Source: Hyphobacterium marinum
GTDB taxonomy: Bacteria > Pseudomonadota > Alphaproteobacteria > Caulobacterales > Maricaulaceae
DNA: 64,000 bases
NCBI RefSeq assembly: GCF_036330325.1
Contig: NZ_JAZDRO010000004.1
Span: 124,001-188,000, forward strand
Direction: 5' to 3'
Every line of letters starts with the position of its first letter. Position 1 is the first letter of the stretch. The notes below the pieces were generated by a model. That model was given only the letters and a program-made list of their open reading frames with translations. It was not told the DNA's origin and made no database searches. This document shows positions 30,109 to 39,140 of this stretch, one piece after another. Made by a program: the position numbers and the translations under genes.

Positions 30109-31847
30109 GGCCCGCCATGTTACATTCCAAACCCATGACCGCCCCGAAATCCCTCATTCGGACACGGCGCAATCTGCTCGCTTCGGTCACCTTCGCGAGC
30201 CTGACGATTCTGGCCGTATCGGCGGGCGCTTCGCCCCAGGATGGCGAGATCGCCTCGGCGCGCATGACGGCCCAAAGCGCGGTACAGTCAGGCGATTGCG
30301 TCGAAGCCTATGAGATTTACGCCCGTGTCGCCGTGCAGGGAGGACGGGCACTTGATTTCGTCGCCGCCGGGGAATGCGCGGTGCGGCTCGGGCGTCCCGC
30401 TGACGCGGCCCACGCCTTCTGGAATGCCGCTGAGCGGATCGATCAGCTGGACGACGCGCAGGCGCTCTACGTGCTGCGCAGCCTGGCTTATCAGGCCGAG
30501 GCGGCGGGCCAGTTGCCGCGCTCGCGCATGGCCTGGGACCGCGTCGCGAACCGTAGCGGCGAGTCCGGCGACCGCGTGATGGCCGCGCGCGCCGCCCGTC
30601 TCGACGGGCGGGGCGGAGCCGCTGGGGCCCAGCTCAACCGCGTCAATGCAGCCGACCTCTCAGGGGCCGCTCTGGCGACCTATTACGAGGAAATGGCCCG
30701 TTCGCTGGCCGAGCAGCAGCCAAGTGCGGCGGCGATGTATTTCGAGCGCGCCATCGCGGTCGAGGACGCCGCCTACCGCCAGTTTGAACTCGCCCTCCTG
30801 CTCGACCGGGCGGGACGCGGGGCGGACGCCGCGCGCGCCTTCGAGACGGCGCTCGCCCGTGAACCGGACAATGTCGATATCCTCCTCTCGGCGGGCTATT
30901 CGGCGCGCCGTAATGGCCGCAACGAGGACGCCGCGCGCTATTTCGAGCGGGCGATGGCGCTCGACCCGGACCGGGAAGGGCTGGCCGAAGATCTCGGCTA
31001 TGCCCTGAAGGACGCGGACGACGAGGCCGGTGCGGCGAGTGCCTTCCGCCTCGCCGTCGATCGCCTGCTTGACGATCCAAGTGCTGATCCCGGCCAGACC
31101 TACCGGCTGCGCCGCGAGATCGAGGAGCTGGAAGACAATCGCTACGCCTATGCCTTCCTCAGCTATCGCGACACGGGCGCGGGCAATGGCCCGAACCTGC
31201 CCGAGCTGGGGCCGGTCGAAAGCCAGATTGGCGGCGAATTCGGCTGGCGTCCCGATGCGCTGAACGGGCAGGGGACGGGCGTGACGCTCTACGGGCGCGG
31301 CTATGCCTCGCTGGGCGGGCGCGATTTCAGCCTCGATGAAGACTCGCTGCAGCTCGGTGTTGGCGCACGCTGGAAACCCTTCGCGCAGCAGGACATAAAC
31401 TTGAGCGTGGAACGCCTCATCGCGGGCGGCGACCTTGCCCGGGATGCCTGGCTTCTGCGCGCCAGCGCGGGCTGGTCAGACGGGCTCGACTGGAACCCGG
31501 CGGAAGACAGCTGGAACTACACCGCGCTCTATGGCGATCTCGCCTACATTCCGGACGACCCTGAATATTTCTCGGCCTACGCCTCGGTGCGTCAGGGCCG
31601 CCGTTTCCGCACCGGTGACGGCTGGGCGGTGACGCCCTATGTCGTCGGCGTGGCACAGTATTCAGAAGACGGGTTTGCCAATCGCGACCGCTTCGAAGCC
31701 GGGGCCGGTGTCGCTGTCTCGCGCTGGCTCGATCAGGACCGCTACCGGGCCTACCGCCAGCGCATTGATTTCGAGCTGGAATACCGTTTCGGCCTCGGCG
31801 ATGACGACGAGGACGCCGCCATCGCAAGGGTGATCTGGAATTTTTAG
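30105..31847 (+). CDS. NfrA-like outer-membrane TPR/beta-barrel protein
   Basis: A 580-residue exported protein. An unusually long N-terminus precedes the signal hydrophobic core (LLASVTFASLTILAVSAGAS, ~23-43). Residues ~50-330 are TPR-like helical repeats (YEIYARVAVQGG; ARAFETALAREPDNVDILLSAGYSAR; AARYFERAMALDPDREG). Residues ~380-580 match an NfrA C-terminal domain with amphipathic strands, and the protein ends in Phe (VIWNF) as outer-membrane barrels do. E. coli NfrA is longer (~990). It would form the outer-membrane exit for the glycan made by the NfrB-like partner. ATG 30105 overlaps the nfrB stop, so the two are translationally coupled. Confidence 0.8.
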   Translation: MRPAMLHSKPMTAPKSLIRTRRNLLASVTFASLTILAVSAGASPQDGEIASARMTAQSAVQSGDCVEAYEIYARVAVQGGRALDFVAAGECAVRLGRPADAAHAFWNAAERIDQLDDAQALYVLRSLAYQAEAAGQLPRSRMAWDRVANRSGESGDRVMAARAARLDGRGGAAGAQLNRVNAADLSGAALATYYEEMARSLAEQQPSAAAMYFERAIAVEDAAYRQFELALLLDRAGRGADAARAFETALAREPDNVDILLSAGYSARRNGRNEDAARYFERAMALDPDREGLAEDLGYALKDADDEAGAASAFRLAVDRLLDDPSADPGQTYRLRREIEELEDNRYAYAFLSYRDTGAGNGPNLPELGPVESQIGGEFGWRPDALNGQGTGVTLYGRGYASLGGRDFSLDEDSLQLGVGARWKPFAQQDINLSVERLIAGGDLARDAWLLRASAGWSDGLDWNPAEDSWNYTALYGDLAYIPDDPEYFSAYASVRQGRRFRTGDGWAVTPYVVGVAQYSEDGFANRDRFEAGAGVAVSRWLDQDRYRAYRQRIDFELEYRFGLGDDDEDAAIARVIWNF

Positions 31848-32656
31848 GAAGCGGTTGCTGTGCTTCCCGGCAACTCGCCCCACCTTGCGCGGACACCGAG
31901 ATTGCGGAACACGTCCGCCCAGTAACGGCGCAGCGGGCCGGCCTGGTCGTCCTGCCAGCCCTCGCGTTCGACCAGCAGAATTTCGATCTCGACGCCTCTG
32001 AGGCCGTCGCCAAATTCGGCTTCGAGCGCGTCCGCCACGTCGGCAGCATCAGGCAGGCGGTCTTCGAGCGAACCGCGCCCGCGGCCATAGACCGTGAAGA
32101 GATCAGAATTCTGCAGCATGTCGGACACCAGCACGACACGGCGGCCCGGCACGTCCGGAGTAAAGCCGCGTTCAGCCGAGAGGCGGGCGAGGGCTTCCAG
32201 GATCGGGCTTTGCGGCGCGTCCTTGGGCGTCATCAGATCGTCGAGCGCGTCGCTCAACGGTTCGGCAAAGGCGGCCTCGTAGCGCGCCTGGATGCGCGCC
32301 GGATTGCGGTAGAGCGGATTGACCTGATCGCCGCTGCCCGGATTGCACAGCGAGAAGGAATTGGTGTCGGAAAGATTGCCGCGCTCGTTGAGCTCGAAGA
32401 GCGAGAGCCGCTCGCCGACCGCCAGTGCATCGCGCTGGGCGAGGATCGCACCGGCAATCGCCCCGGCCTGTGAGGGCGAGTAGAGGTCGGTCTTGTCGAC
32501 CACCACGACCCGGTGCGGCGGGACGGTATCGGCCAGGCACAGCGTGTCGGGATCGTATTCGGCGGGCCGGACGACAAAGGCGAGATAGCTGATCCCGGCG
32601 AGAATCCCCGCGATGATGATCAGGTTGAATACGCCGATGGCGTCGCGTCCTGTCAT
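31844..32656 (-). CDS. Membrane-anchored VWA-like protein, function unknown
   Basis: A 270-residue protein with one N-terminal transmembrane helix (~10-28) and a periplasmic or cytoplasmic alpha/beta domain. The strands and loops RVVVVDKTDLYSPSQ, SLFELNERGNLS, RRVVLVSDMLQNSDLFT and VEIEILLVEREG read like a von Willebrand A-type Rossmann fold with a divergent metal site: DKTD in place of DxSxS, and a D in SDMLQ. It sits 24 bp after the membrane-protein gene on the same strand and overlaps the nfrA-like stop by 4 bp tail to tail. I do not recognise a named family. Confidence 0.6.
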   Translation of the reverse strand: MTGRDAIGVFNLIIIAGILAGISYLAFVVRPAEYDPDTLCLADTVPPHRVVVVDKTDLYSPSQAGAIAGAILAQRDALAVGERLSLFELNERGNLSDTNSFSLCNPGSGDQVNPLYRNPARIQARYEAAFAEPLSDALDDLMTPKDAPQSPILEALARLSAERGFTPDVPGRRVVLVSDMLQNSDLFTVYGRGRGSLEDRLPDAADVADALEAEFGDGLRGVEIEILLVEREGWQDDQAGPLRRYWADVFRNLGVRARWGELPGSTATAS

Positions 32657-32680
32657 GAAATCCGCTCCCGGTTCCGCGTT

Positions 32681-33613
32681 CTAGCCGCGCCCGGGCATAT
32701 CCTCGGCAAAGTCGCTGGCCATGTCCATGAGCAGGGCCTGGCCTTCCTCGATCTGGTCGGCCGAGGACTGGCGCGAACCGGCGGCGCGTTTCAGCGACCG
32801 GTTCAGTTCGCGCGCGGCCTTTTCCGCCTTGCGCTGCACCACGCCATAGCCCGGGATCGCATCGTCGAACGTGCGCCCCTTGAAGGCGGCGATGGCGGCG
32901 AAGGTCAGGCCGAGTGTCAGCAGGAGATAGGCTTCCAGAGTCTGCAGGTTGAACGGGTTGGCGAACACGGCCGAGACCGGGGCGAGGATTTCGCCCGTCA
33001 CACCGCTGCCCCCTAGGGCGAGCGACGCCGCATTGAGTTCCAGCAGGTCGCGATACTGCGCGGCGGCGAGGTTGAGAACCACGATGAAGGCAATGCCGAT
33101 AGGCAGGCCGATGGCCGCGGGAATGAAGAACCAGGTCTTCTGCGGGTTCATCAGATGCCGCATGCACAGGAAGCCGATGATGAAGAAGCTGGCGATGACG
33201 TTGGTGAAAGACACCGTGATCGCCTGCAGCCAGCCGCCCAGAAGGCCAAGATCGGAGCCGGTGGAGAAGAAGTAGGCGTTCGCCAGGCCTTCCACGAGGA
33301 CGAGGCCAGCGAGGATGGAGAAGTGCAATATGTGCGAGTCCGGATAGATCGCGGCGCGCTCGATGGGGCGTCCGGCGAGCTTTTTCGACTCGTCACCGGC
33401 ATGGTCGTCAAACGCCCAGCCGGACGTCCGGCGGAAGCGCTTCAGGTTGGCAAAGGCACGGCGCGCCCTCGATATGGCGAATTGCAGATCGTGATCGCGC
33501 AGGTCCGCATCGCGGCCGCGCGACGTGGTGCGCGCTTCAGACCGGCCCGTGTTTTCCGCCGATTGCGGATCACGAAACTGGCGCGATCCGGTGTCGATGA
33601 CATTGAGTGCCAT
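32681..33613 (-). CDS. Four-helix membrane protein, function unknown
   Basis: A 310-residue inner-membrane protein. A polar N-terminal ~105 residues rich in Arg and Asp is followed by four hydrophobic helices (HFSILAGLVLVEGLANAY; SFTNVIASFFIIGFLC; FIPAAIGLPIGIAFIVVL; AYLLLTLGLTFAAIAAF) and a charged cytoplasmic tail with coiled-coil character (QRKAEKAARELNRSLKRA). The downstream VWA-like gene is 24 bp away, so the two probably work together. No known family is recognised; the start at 33613 fits the divergent amidase. Confidence 0.6.
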   Translation of the reverse strand: MALNVIDTGSRQFRDPQSAENTGRSEARTTSRGRDADLRDHDLQFAISRARRAFANLKRFRRTSGWAFDDHAGDESKKLAGRPIERAAIYPDSHILHFSILAGLVLVEGLANAYFFSTGSDLGLLGGWLQAITVSFTNVIASFFIIGFLCMRHLMNPQKTWFFIPAAIGLPIGIAFIVVLNLAAAQYRDLLELNAASLALGGSGVTGEILAPVSAVFANPFNLQTLEAYLLLTLGLTFAAIAAFKGRTFDDAIPGYGVVQRKAEKAARELNRSLKRAAGSRQSSADQIEEGQALLMDMASDFAEDMPGRG

Positions 33614-33813
33614 GACTGCCCCTTCTTCATCTGTTCATTCAGCCCACGTCCGGAGGGACGCACCGTTTTGGTTAACGGCGAATTGTGGCGAATTGGGGCG
33701 GAGGTTCCGGCCATTTTTGGATGAATTGTGACCGCGGCACTCAACCCGCTTGCGGCTGGGCGGCTGGCGGGTCAGGCTGGCGGCCACATTTGGGCCTTCG
33801 GGGAGAGACGAAA

Positions 33814-35586
33814 ATGGCGCGTTCGAACACCACACGTCGTCGCTTGCTTCAGGGACTGGCGGTCGGCACAGCGGGACTGGCCGCCGGACGCGCCGGAGCG
33901 CAGCAGCAGGATGAGTCGATAGCCTCTGCGGTCGGGGTCGAGGCTCCGGCCAATGACGCGGGCCGCGGCATTACCGCCGAGACGCTCGCCGAAGCCGAGA
34001 AACTCTTCGACGTCCGCTATTCCGATGCCGAGCGCGAACAGATACTGATCGGCATCGATGACTGGGTGGAACGTTCCGCGCGGCTGCGCGCCGTGAACAA
34101 GCCGAACGGGCTCGCCCCGGCCTGTGTCTTTGATCCGCGCCTGCCCGGTGTTTCCTATCGCGAGCAGGAAAACGCCGTGCGCAGCTCGGGCCGCGACCCC
34201 GGACCGGTGCCATCGGGCGAAGCTGACATCGCCTTTGCCCCGATCTGGAAGCAGGCGATCTGGCTGCGCCAGGACGACATCACCAGCCGCCGCCTGACCG
34301 AAATCTACTTGGACCGCATCGCGCGCCACGCTGACCGGCTGGAATGCTTCGTCACAGTGACGCCGGAGATCGCCTTGCGCGAAGCCGACCAGGCCGACCG
34401 GGAACGTGCCGAAGGTCATTATCGCGGGGCGCTGCACGGTATCCCTTACGGGCTGAAGGACATTATCGACGTGGCGGGCGTGCGCGCGACCTGGGGTGCC
34501 ACGCCCTATCGCGACCGCATCGCCGAGGCTGATGCCCATGTCACTCAGCGCCTGCGTGAGGCCGGAGCGGTCCTGCTCGGCAAGACCACGTCAGGCGCGA
34601 TTGCCTATGGCGACCGCTGGTTTGACGGCATCACCCGCAATCCGTGGAATCCGAATGAGGGCTCGTCAGGCTCAAGTGCGGGATCCGCGTCCGCGACCTC
34701 GGCAGGTCTGGTTGGCTTTGCCATCGGCACCGAGACGCTGGGCTCGATCGTCTCGCCGTCGCAGCGCTGCGGCACCAATGGCCTGCGTCCGACCTTTGGC
34801 CGCGTGTCTCGCACCGGCGCAATGGCGCTGTGCTGGTCGCTCGACAAGATCGGCGCGATCGCCCGCTCGGTCGAGGATACGGCTTACGTCCTCGCTGCGA
34901 TCAATGGGCATGACCCGATGGACGTGTCGTCCCTATCGGCAGGCTTCGAAGCGGACCTGTCCCGCGATGTTCGGGGCATGCGCGTTGGCTACAACCCGGC
35001 CTGGTTCGAAGGCGCAGCCGAGGCCGACATGGCGGCCCTGAATGCCGCGCGCGATGCCGGTGTCGAACTGGTCGAGCGGTCCATGCCGGACCTTCCCTAT
35101 GACGCGCTCTTCGCGGTCGTCGAGGCCGAGGCGGCTGCCGCCTTCGAGGAACTGACGCTGACCGGGCGCGATGACGAACTGGTCTGGCAGGACCCGCCTG
35201 CCTGGCCGAACACCTGGCGACGCGCACGCTTCATCTCGGCTGTGGACATGATCAATGTCGACCGGCTGCGCCGCCAGGTGATGAATGCCGCCGGCGAGAT
35301 GTTCGACGGGGTCGACGCCATGATCGGTCCGAATTTTGCCGGCGCGATGCTGGTCATTACCAACTACACCGGCCATCCCTGTCTTGCCGTACGGTCGGGC
35401 TACGCGCAGCAGCCGACACGGACGATTTTCGGCGGCGCAGCGGACGACAGCGAAACAACCTTTCAGGTGCCTCACGTCACCAGCCTGTGGGCACCTTTAT
35501 TCGAGGAAGGCAATATCCTGGCGCTGGGACGGGCCATCGAGGACCGGCTGGGTGTCGTGGACGACCGGCCGGAGGGCTTCGCCTGA
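33814..35586 (+). CDS. Tat-exported amidase-signature protein
   Basis: A 590-residue predicted amide hydrolase. Twin-arginine signal TRRRLLQG at residues 7-14, followed by a hydrophobic stretch and GAQQQ. A helical region (~40-160) precedes the amidase-signature domain. The Ser-cisSer-Lys triad is visible as Lys in YGLKDIID, the loop EGSSGSSAGSASATS, and Ser in GTETLGSIVSPSQ. The substrate is unknown; it acts in the periplasm. ATG 33814 follows GGGGAGAGA and places the Tat motif correctly. The stop shares a base with the GST start (TGATG), showing translational coupling. Confidence 0.88.
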   Translation: MARSNTTRRRLLQGLAVGTAGLAAGRAGAQQQDESIASAVGVEAPANDAGRGITAETLAEAEKLFDVRYSDAEREQILIGIDDWVERSARLRAVNKPNGLAPACVFDPRLPGVSYREQENAVRSSGRDPGPVPSGEADIAFAPIWKQAIWLRQDDITSRRLTEIYLDRIARHADRLECFVTVTPEIALREADQADRERAEGHYRGALHGIPYGLKDIIDVAGVRATWGATPYRDRIAEADAHVTQRLREAGAVLLGKTTSGAIAYGDRWFDGITRNPWNPNEGSSGSSAGSASATSAGLVGFAIGTETLGSIVSPSQRCGTNGLRPTFGRVSRTGAMALCWSLDKIGAIARSVEDTAYVLAAINGHDPMDVSSLSAGFEADLSRDVRGMRVGYNPAWFEGAAEADMAALNAARDAGVELVERSMPDLPYDALFAVVEAEAAAAFEELTLTGRDDELVWQDPPAWPNTWRRARFISAVDMINVDRLRRQVMNAAGEMFDGVDAMIGPNFAGAMLVITNYTGHPCLAVRSGYAQQPTRTIFGGAADDSETTFQVPHVTSLWAPLFEEGNILALGRAIEDRLGVVDDRPEGFA

Positions 35587-36224
35587 TGGACGGCCTGGTT
35601 TTCTATGACTGTGCCACTGCGCCCAGCCCGCGCCGGGCGCGAATGGTCATCGCCGAGAAGGGACTCACGGTCGAAGCCCGCCAGGTCGATCTGCGCAGCG
35701 GGGAGCATTTCTTCGACGCCTTCCGGGCGATCAATCCGCGCTGCACCGTGCCGGCGCTCGATACGGGCGAGGGCGTCGTTCTGACTGACAATGCCTCTAT
35801 CGCCGCTTATCTCGAAGCCATCCGCCCCGATCCGCCCTTGTTGGGAGTTACACCGGTCGAAAAGGCCCTGATCGCGGAATGGATAAACCGGACCGAGTTC
35901 GAAGGCCTGATGGGTGTCGCCGAAGCCTTCCGCAACAGCGCGCCGGGCTTCAAGGGCCGGGCGCTGACCGGGCCGGACAACTATGACCAGATCCCGGCAC
36001 TGGCCGAGCGGGGCCGGGCGCGGGTCGCGGCCTTCTATCCGGTGCTTGAAAGGAGGCTGGCGGACTCGCCCTATCTGGGCGGCGATCAGTTCTCGATTGC
36101 GGACATCACTGCCTTTGTCTTTGTCGAGTTTGCCGCTCGCGCAGGCGTTGAACCGGAAGGCGATTTTCCCGCGATGGACGAATGGCGCGGTGCGATTCGT
36201 ATCCGGCCGAGCGCGTCAGCCTGA
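35586..36224 (+). CDS. Glutathione S-transferase family protein
   Basis: A 212-residue cytoplasmic GST. N-terminal thioredoxin-like domain with FYDCATAPSPRRARM (1-22), where Ser14 is a candidate catalytic residue, CTVPALDTG (cis-Pro loop) and LTDNASIAAYLE. An all-helical C-terminal domain ends with SIADITAFVFVEFAARAG, the conserved hydrophobic-staple helix. It is coupled to the amidase gene by a one-base overlap, an odd partnership because the amidase is exported. Substrate unknown. Confidence 0.88.
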   Translation: MDGLVFYDCATAPSPRRARMVIAEKGLTVEARQVDLRSGEHFFDAFRAINPRCTVPALDTGEGVVLTDNASIAAYLEAIRPDPPLLGVTPVEKALIAEWINRTEFEGLMGVAEAFRNSAPGFKGRALTGPDNYDQIPALAERGRARVAAFYPVLERRLADSPYLGGDQFSIADITAFVFVEFAARAGVEPEGDFPAMDEWRGAIRIRPSASA

Positions 36225-36271
36225 CTGATCGGCAGTGCCAGTCGGCGGCGATCAGGGTGCAAATCGCCAAG

Positions 36272-36287
36272 TTGACGCTTACGTCAT
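36272..36287. promoter_or_regulatory. Palindromic operator-like site
   Basis: TTGACG-CTT-ACGTCAT contains the inverted repeat TGACG/CGTCA with a 4-base centre. It resembles ACGT-type palindromes bound by MerR-family LiuR-like regulators. It lies about 185 bp before the TonB receptor start. Low certainty. Confidence 0.3.
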
Positions 36288-36469
36288 GCGTTGCGGAAAT
36301 GATACAGGCCGTCAAAAAGCCTCGCCGAAACGCCTATTTTGGACCTTCGACGGGCCAAGCCGATCCGATCACGCTTCTGAATTTTCCGGGAATGCGACAT
36401 TCTCGTGACCAAGGTCCGGACAAGGGCCGCAAAAAGGCTCGGCAGTGGACCGGGTACCGGGAGGAAAAC

Positions 36470-38992
36470 ATGACGCATAAGTTTACGAAGGCCGCTTTGC
36501 TGGCGGCTGTCTCCGCAGGCGTGCTGGCGACGCCGGCACTGGCCCAGCAGACCGTGGATGTGATCACGGTCACCGCCCAGAAGCGGGAACAGGGCATCCA
36601 GGATGTGCCGATTGCCGTGACAGCGTTCAACGCCGAACTGCTGCAGAACTCGGGTGTCCGCGACATCAAGGACCTGGCCGTGATCGCGCCGGGCCTGAAC
36701 GTTACCTCGACCTCCAACGAATACTCGACCACGGCGCGGATCCGCGGCGTGGGCACAGTGGGTGACAACCCGGGACTGGAATCCTCCGTCGGTATCGTCA
36801 TCGATGGTGTGCCGCGTGCCCGGAACGGTGTCAGCTTCGGCGATCTGGGCGAGCTGGAACGGATCGAGGTGTTGCGCGGCCCGCAAGGCACGCTCTTCGG
36901 TGCCAACACGTCGGCCGGTCTGATCAATGTCGTCACGCAGGATCCGGAATTCGAATTCTCGGCCAATGCGGAACTGACCTACCAGACAGACGGGGCGGAC
37001 GGTTACCGGGTGTCGGGCAGCGTCACCGGACCGATTGCCGAAGACGCGATCGCCTTCCGCCTCTACGGCGCGCGCGGCGACCGCGAAGGCTATCTCACGG
37101 TCCAGAATTTCGGCGGTCCGCGGACCATCACCGAAGACAATGACCAGGACTTCTTCACCATCCGGGGCCAGCTGCTTGTCAATTTCGACGACCGCGGTTC
37201 GCTCGAACTGTCCGGTGACTTCACCACCCGGGACGAGAATTGCTGCGGCGCGCCCAGCATCGTGTCCGGCCCGACCGCGGCGGCGATCAATGCGCTGGTG
37301 CCGGGCGGACGTCCGCTGCCGGGCCAGGAAGACCCGTTCAGCCGTGTTATCCAGGCCAACCGGGACACCACGCAGGACATCGATGATTCCGGCTTCCAGG
37401 CAGAGTTCAACTACGAGTTCGATGGGTTTGACCTCACGGCCATCGGCTCGATCCGGGATTACGAGCTGGTCACCGGTCAGGACACCGACTTTACCGGTGC
37501 CGATATCGTTTACCGGGACCCGTCGCTGAACTCGTTTGAGTTCTCCAACTCCACCTTTGAATTGCGCGCCAACGGACAGACCGACAATCTCGACTGGCTG
37601 GTCGGCTTCTTCTACTCGCAGGAAGACCTGACCCGCCGCGATGCCATCGTTTATGGGGCGCATTTCGAGCCCTATCTCGGCTTGATCGGCGGCGGCAATC
37701 CGGCGCTGGTGACGACGCTGGCGAACGGTCTCGGTGGTGCCTTCATTCCTGGCTACACGCCGCTGGCCCCGGGCCAAGGCGCTCCGGCCGGTGGCGGCAA
37801 CAACCAGGGCGATACCTATAATCAGGACGGCAACACGTTCGCGCTCTTCACCCACAATACCTGGGCGATCGGCGAAAACACCGACCTGACTTTCGGCCTG
37901 CGTTATACCCAGACCGAGAAGAACGCCGACGCGCGCTTTTCGCCGTCCAACGTCCCGGCGTGTGATGTGTGGGAAACGGTCTTCGGCGAGGCGCTGGACT
38001 TCTCCACGCCGCAGGCACAGGCCATTCTCGCCGGCTTCTCGCAGGCCTCAGGTGTGCCGGTGCCAAGCCTGATCCAGTTCGGGACATTCACCTGCCTGCC
38101 GGGCGCGCGTGACGTCTACAGCAACATCAATTTCGACCAGACCCGGGAAGAAGATGAAATCACCGGCCTGATCTCGCTGTCGCACCGCTTCACCGACGAC
38201 TTCCTTGTCTACGGTACCTATTCGCGGGGCTACAAGGCGGGCGGTTTCAACCTTGACCGCTTCACCCAGGCCGGGGCGCAACAGGTCAACTTCACCAATG
38301 TCCTGAACGGCACCGAGCAGTATCCGGCGCAATTCGAGCCGGAAATCGTCGACTCCTTCGAGCTGGGCTTTAAGACCGAAGGCTTCAACGACACGCTGTT
38401 GGCCAACCTCTACCTGTTCTATTCGGACTTCGAGACCTTCCAGCTCAACACCTTCAACGGGATCGCCTTCTTCGTGACCTCGCTGACGGAAGGGGCCTCG
38501 ACCCGGGGTGCCGAACTGGAACTGCTGTGGTTCCCGGAAAATGCGCCGGGTCTGACCCTGCAAGGTGGCCTGACCTATGCCGACGCCACCTACAACTCCT
38601 TCGCGCCGACCGGCACCGCTGATGTGGACCGTCTGTCGGGCCAGAACTTCTCGCTGGCACCGGAATGGTATGCCTCGGGTGCGGTGACCTATCGCCGCGG
38701 CTTCGGCGACAACATGGAATGGCTGGCGCACCTCGATGGCCGTTACATGTCCGAGCAAAACACCGGTTCGGACCTTGATCCGGAGAAAATCCAGGACGCC
38801 TACTTCCTCTTGAATGCCCGCTTCGGAATCGGGGCGGAAGACGAATCCTGGGGGCTGGAATTCTTCGCCCGCAACCTTCTGGACGAAGACTACATCCAGG
38901 TCGGCTTCGACGGTCCCTTCCAGCCGGGTTCGTTCAACGCCTTCCTCGGTCAGCCCCGCGTGGTTGGCGTGACGCTGCGCGCGCGCCGCTAG
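36470..38992 (+). CDS. TonB-dependent receptor
   Basis: An 840-residue outer-membrane receptor. Signal peptide ~1-23 (TPALAQQ), then a TonB box-like DVITVTAQKREQ (~26-37), plug domain (IQDVPIAVTAF... IKDLAVIAPGLNV... ERIEVLRGPQGTLFG), and a barrel ending GVTLRARR with the usual aromatic/basic end. The plug marks it as a member of the large CirA/FecA-like class that in this bacterial group takes up many nutrients; the ligand is not predictable. ATG 36470 follows GGGAGGAAAAC. It is monocistronic with its own terminator. Confidence 0.93.
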   Translation: MTHKFTKAALLAAVSAGVLATPALAQQTVDVITVTAQKREQGIQDVPIAVTAFNAELLQNSGVRDIKDLAVIAPGLNVTSTSNEYSTTARIRGVGTVGDNPGLESSVGIVIDGVPRARNGVSFGDLGELERIEVLRGPQGTLFGANTSAGLINVVTQDPEFEFSANAELTYQTDGADGYRVSGSVTGPIAEDAIAFRLYGARGDREGYLTVQNFGGPRTITEDNDQDFFTIRGQLLVNFDDRGSLELSGDFTTRDENCCGAPSIVSGPTAAAINALVPGGRPLPGQEDPFSRVIQANRDTTQDIDDSGFQAEFNYEFDGFDLTAIGSIRDYELVTGQDTDFTGADIVYRDPSLNSFEFSNSTFELRANGQTDNLDWLVGFFYSQEDLTRRDAIVYGAHFEPYLGLIGGGNPALVTTLANGLGGAFIPGYTPLAPGQGAPAGGGNNQGDTYNQDGNTFALFTHNTWAIGENTDLTFGLRYTQTEKNADARFSPSNVPACDVWETVFGEALDFSTPQAQAILAGFSQASGVPVPSLIQFGTFTCLPGARDVYSNINFDQTREEDEITGLISLSHRFTDDFLVYGTYSRGYKAGGFNLDRFTQAGAQQVNFTNVLNGTEQYPAQFEPEIVDSFELGFKTEGFNDTLLANLYLFYSDFETFQLNTFNGIAFFVTSLTEGASTRGAELELLWFPENAPGLTLQGGLTYADATYNSFAPTGTADVDRLSGQNFSLAPEWYASGAVTYRRGFGDNMEWLAHLDGRYMSEQNTGSDLDPEKIQDAYFLLNARFGIGAEDESWGLEFFARNLLDEDYIQVGFDGPFQPGSFNAFLGQPRVVGVTLRARR

Positions 38993-39014
38993 GCCGGGAG
39001 TGCGCTGTGAAATC

Positions 39015-39046
39015 GGGCCGGGACCGGCATGGTCCCGGCCCTTTTT
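39015..39046 (+). terminator. Terminator of the TonB receptor gene
   Basis: GGGCCGGGACC-GGCAT-GGTCCCGGCCC followed by TTTTTC, 22 bases after the stop codon. Confidence 0.92.
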
Positions 39047-39140
39047 CTTGGCTGGGGTCTGGAAACCTGCCGGAAAAACGCCCACTTCCGGGCTACACTC
39101 ACAGGTGGGCGACGTTGATTCGCAGATCGGGACCTAGGAC

